64,000 nucleotides of DNA from an uncultured Lachnospiraceae bacterium (GTDB lineage Bacteria > Bacillota > Clostridia > Lachnospirales > Lachnospiraceae). The notes under the pieces were generated by a model that had not been told where the DNA came from, ran no database searches, and worked only from the letters and a program-made list of their open reading frames with translations. Shown here in pieces: positions 15,752-24,601 of the stretch. The stretch is taken from assembly GCA_949878435.1 (NCBI GenBank), contig CATLAK010000001.1, positions 310,001 to 374,000 on the forward strand. Reading direction: 5' to 3'. Within the stretch, counting starts at the first letter, position 1; every line of letters begins with the position of its first letter. The translations under genes and the position numbers were made by a program.

Positions 15752-17623
15752 TTATTTTTGTATCTTAAGGGCGCGCATGGCATTTAAGATTGCAATGACC
15801 GATACCCCCACGTCTGCAAACACAGCTTCCCACATATTGGCAAGCCCCAGTGCCCCCAAAAGGAGCACAAGCGCTTTCACCGCAAGGGCAAAAACGATAT
15901 TCTGCTTAACGATTTTCAGGGTCTTTCTGGAGATTCTTACCACTGCCGCGATCTTGCGCACGTCATCGTCCATCAGCACCACGTCGGCGGCTTCTATGGC
16001 GGCATCCGATCCCATACTGCCCATGGCGATTCCGATGTCTGCCCGGGTGAGCACCGGCGCATCGTTGATTCCGTCTCCCACAAACGCCAGCTTTTCTTTC
16101 CCCTTACGGACATTCAGCAATTCCTCCACCTTGGACACCTTATCCCCCGGAAGGAGCTGGGCATGCACCTCATCGATTCCAAGTTCTCCTGCCGCAGCCT
16201 GGGCTGCCTGCTGCCTGTCGCCGGTTAGCATGACGCATTTTTTCACGCCTACCTGCTTCATGCTTTGAATGGCTTCCTTCGCCCCTTCTTTGACGGAATC
16301 GGCAATCACCACAGCACCCATATATCTGCCGTCACATGCCGCATAAACGATGGTTCCTGCGCTTTCCACCGACGTATACCGAATCTTTCTTTCTTCCATC
16401 AGTTTCTCATTGCCCAGAAGCACCTCTTTCCCATCGATGGGGACACAGATGCCATGCCCGGCAATTTCCTCTGCCTGCCCTACCCGACTCATATCCGGTT
16501 CTTTTCCGTAGGCTTCTTTGATGGAGCCTGCTATGGGATGGTTGGAATAAGCCTCCCCCAGCGCTGCCAGTTCCATCAGTTCCTCCTTAGTGCAGCCTTC
16601 AGGGCACACTTCCTGCACTTTGAACTCTCCCTTGGTGAGGGTTCCTGTCTTGTCAAAGACAATGGTCGTCATCTCCGCAACGGCTTCCAGATAGTTACTG
16701 CCTTTCACAAGAACACCAATCTTAGAAGCAGCTCCAATCCCGCCGAAAAATCCAAGGGGCACAGATATGACCAGTGCGCAGGGACAGGATATGACAAGAA
16801 AGATGCATGCCCTCTGTATCCATTCTCCCCATCCGCCTCCTAAAATAAGGGGAGGCAGGAAGGCAAGAAGAACTGCCAAAATCGTCACGATGGGCGTGTA
16901 ATATTTTGCAAAGCGAGTGATAAAGTTTTCAACCTTTGCCTTCTTGCTGCTGGCATTTTCCACCAGCTCCAGAATCTTAGCGACCGTAGAATCGTCAAAT
17001 TCTTTGGATACCCTGACCCTTAAAGTGCCGCTGCCATTGACACATCCGCTTATGATGTCATCTCCTGCAGATGCCCTTCTGGGCACCGATTCTCCGGTAA
17101 GCGCCGCAGTATCAATCAAGGATTCTCCTTCTATCACGACGCCGTCGAGGGGAATCCGCTCTCCCGGCTTCACCACGATTACGCTTCCAATCTCCACATC
17201 GTCCGGATCCACCTGCGTCAGTTTCCCATCTATTTCAATGTTGGCATACTCGGGGCAGATATCCATCATATCCGAAATGGACTTTCTGGACTTTCCCACT
17301 GCATACCCTTGGAACAATTCGCCCACCTGATAAAAGAGCATCACCGCTACCGCTTCCGAGTATTCCTGCACTCCAAAAGCCCCAAAAGTGGCAATCATCA
17401 TCAGGAAATTTTCATCAAACACCTGCCCATGGCTGATATTTCTCGCTGCTTTATAAATAATGTCGTAACCGATTACCAGATAGGGAATCAGGTAAATCAA
17501 AAACAAAATCCATTTGCTTCCTATCCTTTCAAACAATCCTGCATGTTCGCAAATAAACAATCCCACAAAGATGACGAAAGTGGCGATAATGCGGACAAGC
17601 ATTTTCTGCTGTTTCTTCGTCAT
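15752..17623 (-). CDS. P1B-type heavy-metal (Zn/Cd/Pb) efflux ATPase
   Basis: A 623-residue metal-pumping ATPase with about eight membrane helices. The motifs are in order: actuator TGES near residue 176, intramembrane metal site CPC in FLVISCPCALVIS, phosphorylation site DKTGTLTKG, the P1B-specific HP in YSNHPIA, MLTGD, GDGINDAP, and a final helix with an Asp (AVFADVGVSVI), which is typical of ZntA/CadA-type Zn/Cd/Pb pumps. It lacks the usual N-terminal HMA domain, and a free HMA protein is encoded 9 bases upstream. The ArsR-type repressor further upstream has the SmtB-type zinc site. The set is a zinc or cadmium resistance operon. Confidence 0.95.
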   Translation of the reverse strand: MTKKQQKMLVRIIATFVIFVGLFICEHAGLFERIGSKWILFLIYLIPYLVIGYDIIYKAARNISHGQVFDENFLMMIATFGAFGVQEYSEAVAVMLFYQVGELFQGYAVGKSRKSISDMMDICPEYANIEIDGKLTQVDPDDVEIGSVIVVKPGERIPLDGVVIEGESLIDTAALTGESVPRRASAGDDIISGCVNGSGTLRVRVSKEFDDSTVAKILELVENASSKKAKVENFITRFAKYYTPIVTILAVLLAFLPPLILGGGWGEWIQRACIFLVISCPCALVISVPLGFFGGIGAASKIGVLVKGSNYLEAVAEMTTIVFDKTGTLTKGEFKVQEVCPEGCTKEELMELAALGEAYSNHPIAGSIKEAYGKEPDMSRVGQAEEIAGHGICVPIDGKEVLLGNEKLMEERKIRYTSVESAGTIVYAACDGRYMGAVVIADSVKEGAKEAIQSMKQVGVKKCVMLTGDRQQAAQAAAGELGIDEVHAQLLPGDKVSKVEELLNVRKGKEKLAFVGDGINDAPVLTRADIGIAMGSMGSDAAIEAADVVLMDDDVRKIAAVVRISRKTLKIVKQNIVFALAVKALVLLLGALGLANMWEAVFADVGVSVIAILNAMRALKIQK

Positions 17624-17632
17624 GATGTCCTC

Positions 17633-17851
17633 TTACAGCAGAATCCGGCAGTCAGGCTCCACCTTCGCGCAGACCCTGACAACCTCTTTCATGATTTCAT
17701 CGAACTTATCATCCTGTGCATCAATAGTCATCTTCTGTGCCAGGAAGCTTACATTGGCATCGCTTACGCCGTCGATCTTCTTGATTGCATCCTCCATCTT
17801 AGCCGCGCAGTTTGCACAGTCCAAATCTTCCAGTTTAAATTTTTTCTTCAT
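17633..17851 (-). CDS. Free-standing heavy-metal-associated (HMA) domain protein
   Basis: A 72-residue ferredoxin-like metal-binding protein. The metal motif is LEDLDCANCAAKMEDAI (C-x-x-C), the sequence being close to the N-terminal domains of CadA/ZntA, where DCANC is typical of Zn/Cd pumps rather than the GMTCxxC of copper chaperones. Residues 20-60 follow the beta-alpha-beta pattern of HMA domains. GGAGGA lies before the ATG at 17851. It probably delivers metal to, or regulates, the ATPase that follows and that has no HMA domain of its own, so the usual single gene appears to be split here. Confidence 0.9.
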   Translation of the reverse strand: MKKKFKLEDLDCANCAAKMEDAIKKIDGVSDANVSFLAQKMTIDAQDDKFDEIMKEVVRVCAKVEPDCRILL

Positions 17852-17889
17852 ATTTTCCTCCATTCCGATGCGTTTAACGCTCCTGCTTT

Positions 17890-18249
17890 TTACTCGTTGA
17901 TATGCTCTCTTCCCTGGGCAATAATCGTCCTCACGTGCCCATCTGCCAGTGAATAAAATACAGATTTCCCTTCTCTCCTGCTCTTGACCAGCTTCGACTG
18001 CTTTAAAATCTTAAGCTGATGAGAAACCGCCGACTGGGTCATGGAAAGCGCCTGTGCCAAGTCGCACACACATACTTCCGCCTCAAAGAGCACATACAGA
18101 ATCCTGATTCTCGTGGAATCCCCAAACACCTTAAAAAGCTCTGCCAGATCATACAGTTCATCCTCATCCGGCATCTGCTCATGCACAATCTTAAGAAGCT
18201 CCTCATGGGTCTGAAAAGTCTCACAGCACTCAACATCATGAATCGCCAA
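17890..18249 (-). CDS. ArsR/SmtB-family metal-sensing repressor
   Basis: A 119-residue winged-helix repressor. The helix-turn-helix is VCDLAQALSMTQSAVSHQLKILKQSKLV. The C-terminal helix has DGHVRTIIAQGREHINE, an exact match to the D-x-H-x10-H-x-x-E alpha-5 zinc site of SmtB/CzrA-type sensors. The CVCDL segment in the recognition region could be a second, alpha-3 type site for Cd/Pb. The start is a TTG at 18249, eight bases after AGGAGGG; the next ATG lies 25 codons in. It is the first gene of the repressor-HMA-ATPase operon, and a matching operator lies upstream. Confidence 0.93.
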   Translation of the reverse strand: MAIHDVECCETFQTHEELLKIVHEQMPDEDELYDLAELFKVFGDSTRIRILYVLFEAEVCVCDLAQALSMTQSAVSHQLKILKQSKLVKSRREGKSVFYSLADGHVRTIIAQGREHINE

Positions 18250-18278
18250 CTTCGTTGCCCTCCTTCATTATATTCTTT

Positions 18279-18300
18279 CATTTGAACAACTATTCATATG
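18279..18300 (-). promoter_or_regulatory. SmtB/CzrA-type operator before the metal operon
   Basis: TGAACAACTATTCA (18283-18296) is a near-perfect inverted repeat with the TGAA...TTCA arms and 12-2-12 style layout typical of ArsR/SmtB operators. It lies about 35 bases before the repressor start. Confidence 0.7.
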
Positions 18301-18326
18301 TATGATAAAATATTTTTCCCCCCTTG

Positions 18327-18974
18327 TCAACCCTTTTTTCCAACTCCGCATTTGGCACATATGTCATTCAAACAGCATTTTTCACAAAAAGGATTCGTTC
18401 TTGCGGTGCAGACCTCCCGCCCATGGTAGACCAGGCGGTGACAAAAATCGCTTCCTTCTTCCGGCGGAATAATCTTCCACAGAGCCATTTCTACCTTCTT
18501 AGGCTCTTTCACGCCATCAACCAGCCCCATTCGGTTGGTCAGACGGATGCAGTGGGTATCTGTCACGATGGCAGGTTTCCCAAACACATCTCCCATAATC
18601 AGATTGGCGCTCTTACGACCCACGCCGGGAAGCTTTAGCAGGGCGTCAAAATCGTCCGGCACATTTCCCTGATATTCGTCACGCAAAATCTTCATACATG
18701 CGCTGATATCCCTTGCCTTACTGTGCCCTAACCCGCAGGGCTTTACAATCCGCTCTATCTCCTCCACATCTGCCGCTGCAAGCGCCTCCACATCGGGAAA
18801 TTTGGCATATAGATCCTGCACCACAACATTTACCCTTGCATCGGTGCACTGCGCCGCTAAGCGGACGCTCACCAAAAGCTTCCATGCCTGATTGTAATCA
18901 AGGGTACAGCCTGCGTCCGGATATTCTTTTTTTAACCGTTCGATAATCTCGATCGCCAGTTTTTCTTTTGTCAT
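18327..18974 (-). CDS. nth: Endonuclease III (DNA glycosylase/AP lyase)
   Basis: Nth removes oxidised pyrimidines and cuts the abasic strand. The 215-residue protein has the helix-hairpin-helix LPGVGRKSANLIMG with the catalytic Lys, and the catalytic Asp in IVTDTHCIRLTNRMG. The four iron-sulfur cysteines are at the C-terminus in CTARTNPFCEKCCLNDIC (C-x6-C-x2-C-x5-C). A ribosome binding site AAAGGAAC precedes the ATG. The gene stands between the metal operon and the HD-GYP gene, and a short GC-rich hairpin upstream of it (19011-19025) may separate it from the latter. Confidence 0.96.
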   Translation of the reverse strand: MTKEKLAIEIIERLKKEYPDAGCTLDYNQAWKLLVSVRLAAQCTDARVNVVVQDLYAKFPDVEALAAADVEEIERIVKPCGLGHSKARDISACMKILRDEYQGNVPDDFDALLKLPGVGRKSANLIMGDVFGKPAIVTDTHCIRLTNRMGLVDGVKEPKKVEMALWKIIPPEEGSDFCHRLVYHGREVCTARTNPFCEKCCLNDICAKCGVGKKG

Positions 18975-19010
18975 CTTACTTTCCGTTCCTTTTTATCTCT
19001 TGAATGAAAG

Positions 19011-19025
19011 TGCGCTTCGCGCGCA
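19011..19025 (-). terminator. Weak terminator-like hairpin after the HD-GYP gene
   Basis: TGCGC / GCGCA with a 5-base loop lies 22 bases after the HD-GYP stop, followed on the minus strand by CTTTC. The T-run is poor, so read-through into nth is possible. Confidence 0.35.
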
Positions 19026-19046
19026 GCTAATCTCTTTCCAACAATT

Positions 19047-20327
19047 TTATGCAGTCATTTCTGCCTGATCAAACTCCTTGAAGCGTTCGTAAATATTGTC
19101 ATATTGATTGACGATTTCCATATATCTCTCCATGGTCACATCCCGCTGTTTTTCGTAAGTGCGGATAATTTCATCATAATGACCAAGCGCTGCCTGTACC
19201 ACCTTGATACAGATTTTTCCCTGATTTGCATCTTCCAACAAAATCTCTTTAATTTTTTCGGGCGGGAACGCTTCCTTATAGCTTCTCTTTCCATAAAGAG
19301 CACTCAAAATATCTGCAACTGCAATAATCCGCTCCAGCATCGACAAATCAGCAGCACCGATTCCTTTGGGATAACCCGAACCGTCCAGCTTCTCGTGATG
19401 TTTAGCGGCAACGTTTACGATCCGCTCGTCCATAACGCCCCGGAGAATCTTGTCCGTCATGACTACATGCCCCTGCATGACCCGCATTTCTTCCTCTGTC
19501 AGCCTTCTCGGCGCTTCCAGAATGGATATGGGAATCGCAATCTTGCCGATATCATGCAATAGCGATCCATAGTACAGAATCTGGAGATCTGCTGCCGGCA
19601 CCCGCATGAGCCTCCCCAATTCAAGAGCAAAAGTTCGGGTGGACATGGTGTGAATCACAGTAGGCTGGCTTCTGAAATCTATTGCATAAATCAGCATATC
19701 CAAAAAGCTTCTTTTCTGCCTTTCCGTAAAAGAAATCCTGTCAAACAGCGCTTCCAATTCCTTTTGATATGCATGGGTCTTAAGTTTTCTCAAAACGTCG
19801 AACCGTGTCTGCGCAATCTGGAACAGCTCCAGCGCTTTCGCTGACAGCTCTCCTTGTGCCTGGCGCATATAAATGCTCTGCTCCGCCTTGTCCTCTCCCA
19901 TGCGCAAAAAGACCGCCATCTTATCTGCAAGCGTCAGATATTCCGTGACCTTCATATATCTGCTCTTTATTTGGGAATGCAGTTTGTAAGGAAGATGGTG
20001 GTATAACACGATTTCAGCTTTATCATCCACCGGCGACAAATTCTTCAAAAAAAGATATCCGTATATGGAATGCGCCCAGATGTTGGTGCTCTCGCATTGA
20101 ATGATGCCGCCCTCGTAACCTGTCTTGATCATTCCCAGATCATGGAGCATACCGATCAGCGTATATTCCGCAAGATCCATCTCCGTGTAAATGCCTTCTG
20201 CTTTTAATATATTATAAAAAAGATATCCTGTGATTTCCCCATGCCATAGAATCTGGGCATCCATGACCTCCAAGGTTCTGCGCACCACATTATAGATATC
20301 TTTTGTACTTACCAGTTCTGAACCCAT
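19047..20327 (-). CDS. HD-GYP domain protein, putative cyclic-di-GMP phosphodiesterase
   Basis: A 426-residue protein with two HD-type domains. The N-terminal half has a degenerate HD (GMLHDLGMIK near residue 60), and the C-terminal half has a full HD-GYP domain with LLHDIGKIAIP, the HHEKLDGSGYPKG signature, and the DILSALYGKRSYKEA follow-up. HD-GYP proteins degrade cyclic-di-GMP or related dinucleotides. There is no receiver or membrane segment, so it is cytosolic. The ATG at 20327 has GGAGAAC six bases before it, and an in-frame TTG upstream was rejected. It diverges from the symporter gene. Confidence 0.9.
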   Translation of the reverse strand: MGSELVSTKDIYNVVRRTLEVMDAQILWHGEITGYLFYNILKAEGIYTEMDLAEYTLIGMLHDLGMIKTGYEGGIIQCESTNIWAHSIYGYLFLKNLSPVDDKAEIVLYHHLPYKLHSQIKSRYMKVTEYLTLADKMAVFLRMGEDKAEQSIYMRQAQGELSAKALELFQIAQTRFDVLRKLKTHAYQKELEALFDRISFTERQKRSFLDMLIYAIDFRSQPTVIHTMSTRTFALELGRLMRVPAADLQILYYGSLLHDIGKIAIPISILEAPRRLTEEEMRVMQGHVVMTDKILRGVMDERIVNVAAKHHEKLDGSGYPKGIGAADLSMLERIIAVADILSALYGKRSYKEAFPPEKIKEILLEDANQGKICIKVVQAALGHYDEIIRTYEKQRDVTMERYMEIVNQYDNIYERFKEFDQAEMTA

Positions 20328-20422
20328 ACTGTTCTCCAAACTTTGTATTTTAATAAGAACATCATATCATACAAAAGCACAAGTCAACAACCCTTAAAAT
20401 TGTATACACTTCTCATTATCGT

Positions 20423-20451
20423 TTTACAAATGCTTCTTTCTACTATATACT
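20423..20451 (+). promoter_or_regulatory. Promoter of the AGCS symporter gene
   Basis: TTTACA (20423-20428) and TATACT (20446-20451) are 17 bp apart, 34 bases before the start codon. Confidence 0.75.
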
Positions 20452-20484
20452 AGTTGTGAGGGAAAAGCAAAGGAGAATTCTGTG

Positions 20485-21882
20485 ATGGACATCGTGATTA
20501 AGATTATTCAAAAGATTTATCAGTTTTTATGGGGCGATTTAATTACGATACCGCTGCCCGGCGGAAGTACTCTTGGTCTTTCGCTGCTGGTGCTTATTCT
20601 GATTCCATCTGGCATTTACTTTACCATCCGCACCCGCTTTCTGCCCTTCCGCTTTTTTCCCGAAATGCTGAAAATCTCCATGGAAAAGAAGATTTCTTCT
20701 CACAAAGGCTCCATTTCAGGCGTCCAGGCACTTATCATTTCTACGGCAACACGTGTGGGAATGGGCAATCTTGTAGGGGTCGTAGCTGCAATTTCCTTAG
20801 GCGGTGCAGGCGCTGTTTTCTGGATGTGGATCACTGCCCTTTTGGGTTCCTCCACTGCATTCGTGGAAGCCACACTTGCACAAATGTATAAAGAAAAAGA
20901 CCCCCTTTACGGAGGTTACAGAGGCGGTCCCGCCTACTATATTCATCATCTTTTTGTCAAAAAAGACGGACACAAAAAGCGCAGCATCATTGCCATCCTG
21001 TTTGCCATCTCCGGTCTAATCTGCTGGTGCGGCATCAGCCAGGTCATCGGCAACTCTGTTTCCTCGGCTTTTGAAAATGCCTTTCAGATTCCCCCGCTTT
21101 ACACCACGATTGTCCTGGTGCTGATTGCGGCAGTCATTGTCCTGCGCAAGAATGCTACGGTGCGTGTGCTGAATGTCATCGTGCCGGTTATGGCAGGTTT
21201 ATATTTTCTCATTACGATTCTCATCATCCTTCAGAATATCGGTCAGCTTCCTTCCGTTTTCCAGCGTATCTTTTCGGAAGCTTTTGGACTCCGCCAAGTT
21301 GCTGCAGGAGGTTTCGGCGCTGTTATCATGAATGGCGCTAAACGCGGTCTGTTCTCCAATGAAGCAGGTTCCGGTTCTGCCCCCTGCGCCGCCGCTGCCG
21401 CTGATGTGAGCCACCCTGCCAAAGAAGGACTCCTTCAGGCACTGGGGGTTTTTATTGATACCATTGTTATCTGCAGCTGCTCGGCAATGATCATGCTCCT
21501 GACCCCCATCGACCTGACCAATGGGCTTGCCGGAATGGATCTTTTGCAGACCGCTATGGATTATCATTTTGGAATGTTCGGCGTCATCTTTATCGCCGTC
21601 ATCCTCTGGCTTTTCAGCTTTTCCACCTTTATCGGCATTCTGTTTTATGCAAGACCAAACGTTGCATACCTTTTCGGTGATAACTGGCTGTCACAGACCT
21701 TGTACAAGCTCCTTGCCCTCATCATGCTCTTCGTTGGCGGGCTGGCGGCTTATACCATTGTGTGGGATCTGGGAGATATCGGAATCGGGCTTATGACGAT
21801 TTTCAATATGATCGCCTTGGTTCCCTTATCACGGCATGCCCTTGATTCCTTAAAGGACTATGAAAAGAAAAGACCTTGTTGA
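20485..21882 (+). CDS. Alanine/glycine:cation symporter (AGCS family)
   Basis: A 465-residue membrane protein with about eleven helices that imports alanine or glycine with Na+ or H+. The family signatures are ATRVGMGNLVGVVAAI near residue 95 and, near residue 290, GLFSNEAGSGSAPCAAAAAD, with the conserved NEAGxGSA substrate site. PLYGGYRGGPAYYI is the third conserved motif. AAGGAG lies before the ATG at 20485, and the GTG one codon upstream was not chosen. It is monocistronic and convergent with the DUF3021 gene, with only 14 bases between stops. Confidence 0.95.
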   Translation: MDIVIKIIQKIYQFLWGDLITIPLPGGSTLGLSLLVLILIPSGIYFTIRTRFLPFRFFPEMLKISMEKKISSHKGSISGVQALIISTATRVGMGNLVGVVAAISLGGAGAVFWMWITALLGSSTAFVEATLAQMYKEKDPLYGGYRGGPAYYIHHLFVKKDGHKKRSIIAILFAISGLICWCGISQVIGNSVSSAFENAFQIPPLYTTIVLVLIAAVIVLRKNATVRVLNVIVPVMAGLYFLITILIILQNIGQLPSVFQRIFSEAFGLRQVAAGGFGAVIMNGAKRGLFSNEAGSGSAPCAAAAADVSHPAKEGLLQALGVFIDTIVICSCSAMIMLLTPIDLTNGLAGMDLLQTAMDYHFGMFGVIFIAVILWLFSFSTFIGILFYARPNVAYLFGDNWLSQTLYKLLALIMLFVGGLAAYTIVWDLGDIGIGLMTIFNMIALVPLSRHALDSLKDYEKKRPC

Positions 21883-21896
21883 CTCTAGCCAGCATT

Positions 21897-22373
21897 TTAC
21901 TTGCCTTCTTTGCCCAGCATTGCCTTTGCTGCATGCTCTGCATCCTTTTCTTCATTTACCTTTTTAATTTTTTCATCTATTTTCCTTACTTCCTGCTTAT
22001 AGTACCACCAAAAACAAAACCATAAGAAAAGAGCTATTAAGATTCCAGCCAGTACTACTCCAACACCTGCCCAAAGATTATTCCCTCTCGGAATCCATCC
22101 CACAGCAAACCCTGTAATAACAAAAATGGTACATCCCACTCCCATATGTATTATAAATCGCATTACATAAGGCATATTCTCATTTTCATACACCACCCCC
22201 GGTAATGAGAATCCTATTCCAACTATAATTGCCCCGATAAACATTTTTGTATAAAAACCGTTTTCAAATATAAGCTCATTGCCGCCACAAACATCATATA
22301 ACATGATAAATATTGAAAATAAAGATAATGCTCCGCTTATCCCTTTCACAAGAAGTCCAAATATTTTTCTCAT
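21897..22373 (-). CDS. DUF3021 family membrane protein
   Basis: A 158-residue protein with four membrane helices in the pattern of DUF3021, followed by a charged C-terminal helix. It is downstream of a LytTR-domain regulator with 18 bases between, the usual pairing for DUF3021 proteins, which are thought to modulate the regulator. The tail ends AAKAMLGKEGK, and the same AKAMLGKE string ends the PadR protein at 25.1 kb. AAGAAGGG precedes the start. Function is unknown. Confidence 0.8.
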   Translation of the reverse strand: MRKIFGLLVKGISGALSLFSIFIMLYDVCGGNELIFENGFYTKMFIGAIIVGIGFSLPGVVYENENMPYVMRFIIHMGVGCTIFVITGFAVGWIPRGNNLWAGVGVVLAGILIALFLWFCFWWYYKQEVRKIDEKIKKVNEEKDAEHAAKAMLGKEGK

Positions 22374-22391
22374 ACTGATACTTTACCCTTC

Positions 22392-22826
22392 TTAAATACC
22401 CAAATACTTTTTTAGATCCGGTAAATACTTTCTTGAGACATAATCTTTACACCCGTTTTTTAAAACTAAACACATCATGCCTCCAAAAGCCGCTTCCGCA
22501 CTGATAATATAATTCAAATTGACAAGTGTCGTTTTAGAAATTTTCATAAAACTACCCTTTAGAATCTTCTCTAATTCAATCAACCGCTTCTTGCTTGCAT
22601 ATTTCTTTTCCTTGCAGTATATGATTGCTTTATTGCTTTCTACCCGGATCATGTAGATATCTTTCATCCGCAGTACAATCGTCTTTTCCTCTTCTATTGC
22701 TGTTATGACTCCATTGGTATTTCCAATCATATCAACAACCTGCAATACTTCTTCATCAATCCGATTTGTATAAATCACTGCATATGTATCTGTTACTTCT
22801 TCCAAAACCTTAATTTCTACATGCAT
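22392..22826 (-). CDS. LytTR-domain transcriptional regulator without receiver
   Basis: A 144-residue protein starting MHVEIKVLEEVTDTYAVIYTN, with the LytTR DNA-binding domain in the second half: DIYMIRVESNKAIIYCKEKKYASKKRLIELEKIL, then FMKISKTTLVNLNYI. Stand-alone LytTR proteins with a DUF3021 partner are widespread in Firmicutes. The start at 22826 fits the family's usual N-terminus; the frame extends 13 codons further. The regulator may control its own operon and possibly the ABC exporter upstream at 23.2-24.5 kb. Confidence 0.88.
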   Translation of the reverse strand: MHVEIKVLEEVTDTYAVIYTNRIDEEVLQVVDMIGNTNGVITAIEEEKTIVLRMKDIYMIRVESNKAIIYCKEKKYASKKRLIELEKILKGSFMKISKTTLVNLNYIISAEAAFGGMMCLVLKNGCKDYVSRKYLPDLKKYLGI

Positions 22827-23156
22827 TACTCTGCCTACCTCTTTACGGATATGAAAAATAGCCATCCATAAAAAATCCTTTTATCCAAATCAATGTTTTT
22901 AGTATAAATCCTCTAATCTATTTTTTCAAGCAAAAACCTTTACGGAATCTTGGGGATAGGGTAAATTTATTATCAGAAATTAATAAGCAGCACAAGTTTA
23001 TTTACTAATAGTCAAATCAAAATATATGACACAAAAAAAAGCACTAGAATATTTAACTCTAATGCCTTAAATCTATTTCATGCTTTTAAAAAAAACACCC
23101 TTTACATTCATTACATGTTTTTGGATATGCTTCTTTTACAAAAGCAAATAATACAA
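22827..23156. other. AT-rich intergenic region without a gene
   Basis: This 330-base stretch holds the presumed promoter region of the LytTR gene and, at 23033-23065, the terminator of the ABC exporter operon. No open frame with a ribosome binding site or RNA structure beyond the terminator was seen. Confidence 0.6.
23033..23065 (-). terminator. Intrinsic terminator of the ABC exporter operon
   Basis: GCACTAGA / TCTAATGC (one mismatch, a wobble on the RNA) with a 9-base loop is followed on the minus strand by eight T residues (23033-23040). Confidence 0.85.
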
Positions 23157-23789
23157 TTAATTGTAATTTTTTATCCCTGTTTCCGTAAATTCAATAATAT
23201 GTGCCTTTCCCTCAATCCATTCCTGCTCTTCATGCGATGTTAAAATGATTCCCTTCCCAACATTTACTTTCTCTTCTATCATATCCCAAAGAAATTTTTT
23301 TCTTGTTTCATCTATAAAAGCAAAAGGTTCATCTAATATATACCACTCTCTTTGCAGGGATAACAAAATCACTGCATACAGAAAATTTTTCTCGCCGCAT
23401 GATAGCATTCCCCATTGCTTTCCAATTAATTCGAACACAAACTTACTCTTTTCACTGTCACCATAAAAAGATTTTATATAATTTTCAAAAGTAATCTTAT
23501 CATTTTTAATGCTGTCTAATCGATATACGAACATCAAAAAGTCTTTTCCAAGAAGTCTATCTGAGAAAAAAATAGTCTGATTTATGTATATGATACTTTC
23601 ATTTCCCTGTATCAGAGCCTTCTTTTGCTTTCTTAACCCTGCAATGTAATCCAGTAATAATGTTTTGCCACAGCCATTGTCTCCACGTAAGTAATTTAAT
23701 CCTCTCACAAGCTCAATATCTATTTTTTTATTTATATGTGGAATTATTAAGTCATGTATAATTATATTTTTATTTTCCAAACAAATCAT
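23157..23789 (-). CDS. ABC transporter ATP-binding protein
   Basis: A 210-residue short ATPase subunit. Walker A is GDNGCGKTLLL near residue 37, Walker B is EWYILDEPFAFID near 150, and the switch His is LTSHEEQEW. The signature motif is degenerate (MLSCGEKNF instead of LSGGQ), which is seen in small exporters of peptides or bacteriocins. It overlaps the permease gene by 4 bases (ATGA). The DNA is much more AT-rich than its neighbours outside 22-31 kb, suggesting acquisition by transfer. The substrate is unknown, and no peptide precursor gene was found nearby. Confidence 0.88.
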   Translation of the reverse strand: MICLENKNIIIHDLIIPHINKKIDIELVRGLNYLRGDNGCGKTLLLDYIAGLRKQKKALIQGNESIIYINQTIFFSDRLLGKDFLMFVYRLDSIKNDKITFENYIKSFYGDSEKSKFVFELIGKQWGMLSCGEKNFLYAVILLSLQREWYILDEPFAFIDETRKKFLWDMIEEKVNVGKGIILTSHEEQEWIEGKAHIIEFTETGIKNYN

Positions 23790-24463
23790 CTCCTTTCATT
23801 TGAATTAGGATCAAATTGAAATATCCCAACTCCGCCAAGGATTAAAGCTATAACCGAAGTACATATATACACTGCTACATTTTTCATAGTAAAATTTGTT
23901 AATATTGCAGTTATATAGTACATTGGATTAAATTTATTATATTCTGCTCCTATGCTTAAAAACATGAACATTCCAAATAATGTAATTGACAATAATGTTC
24001 TTATTGTATTAGCATGAATTTTTTTTAACAAAACCAAAGCATATCCCAAGAAGGCAAAAGGAATGCAAAGAAAAATCAATATCACACTACCACTCATAAG
24101 ATGTATAAAAGAAAATCCCTTAATAAGAAAAACTGCCACATTAAATATGCTTAAGCTAATGATACTAAAAATAATTTGTGTAACTAAATTCCCCATAAAA
24201 AAAACTGTGGAAGAATTATATATGGAAAAAATAGTTCGCAAGCATCCTGCTTCTTTTAATTCAATCGCATAAAGCCCTACACCATAAAAATACGCACAAA
24301 GAATCATATAAATCCACCAATAAGCTAAATCCTGCTCCTTACTCATATGATCTTTCTCTACGTAAAACATAACCAACGGCAGAAAAATGGACCACGCAAA
24401 AGGTAACTTATCCTTTAACAATGATTTAACATTCAAAATAACATAAGCCATTACTCTTTTCAT
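23786..24463 (-). CDS. ABC-2 type membrane permease
   Basis: A 225-residue protein with six membrane helices, the first starting near LPFAWSIFLPLVMFYV. It lacks recognisable motifs beyond the ABC-2 layout and is coupled to the ATPase gene by an ATGA overlap. GGAGG lies 6 bases before the ATG at 24463, and a longer frame to 24493 is not preferred. Together the two genes should form a small exporter with two ATPases and two permeases. Base composition is strongly AT-rich. Confidence 0.8.
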   Translation of the reverse strand: MKRVMAYVILNVKSLLKDKLPFAWSIFLPLVMFYVEKDHMSKEQDLAYWWIYMILCAYFYGVGLYAIELKEAGCLRTIFSIYNSSTVFFMGNLVTQIIFSIISLSIFNVAVFLIKGFSFIHLMSGSVILIFLCIPFAFLGYALVLLKKIHANTIRTLLSITLFGMFMFLSIGAEYNKFNPMYYITAILTNFTMKNVAVYICTSVIALILGGVGIFQFDPNSNERR

Positions 24464-24601
24464 TACATACCTCCGCAAAACTCTATTATGCAAACGGAAT
24501 CATTTTCTTCATAACTGTAATCACTCTGGTTATAGATTATCAAATCATTGCATATCTGTACGCAAATATGTGACAAGTGGCTATCACTCAATACTCAAAG
24601 G

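Noticed and set aside
24555-24575. GTGA-N10-TCAC as a Crp site before the ABC exporter
   Set aside because: Arm spacing is far from the Crp/Fnr norm and it differs from the trxA site.
24494-24600. Peptide precursor gene for the small ABC exporter
   Set aside because: Only an eight-codon frame was found, without a leader or ribosome binding site.
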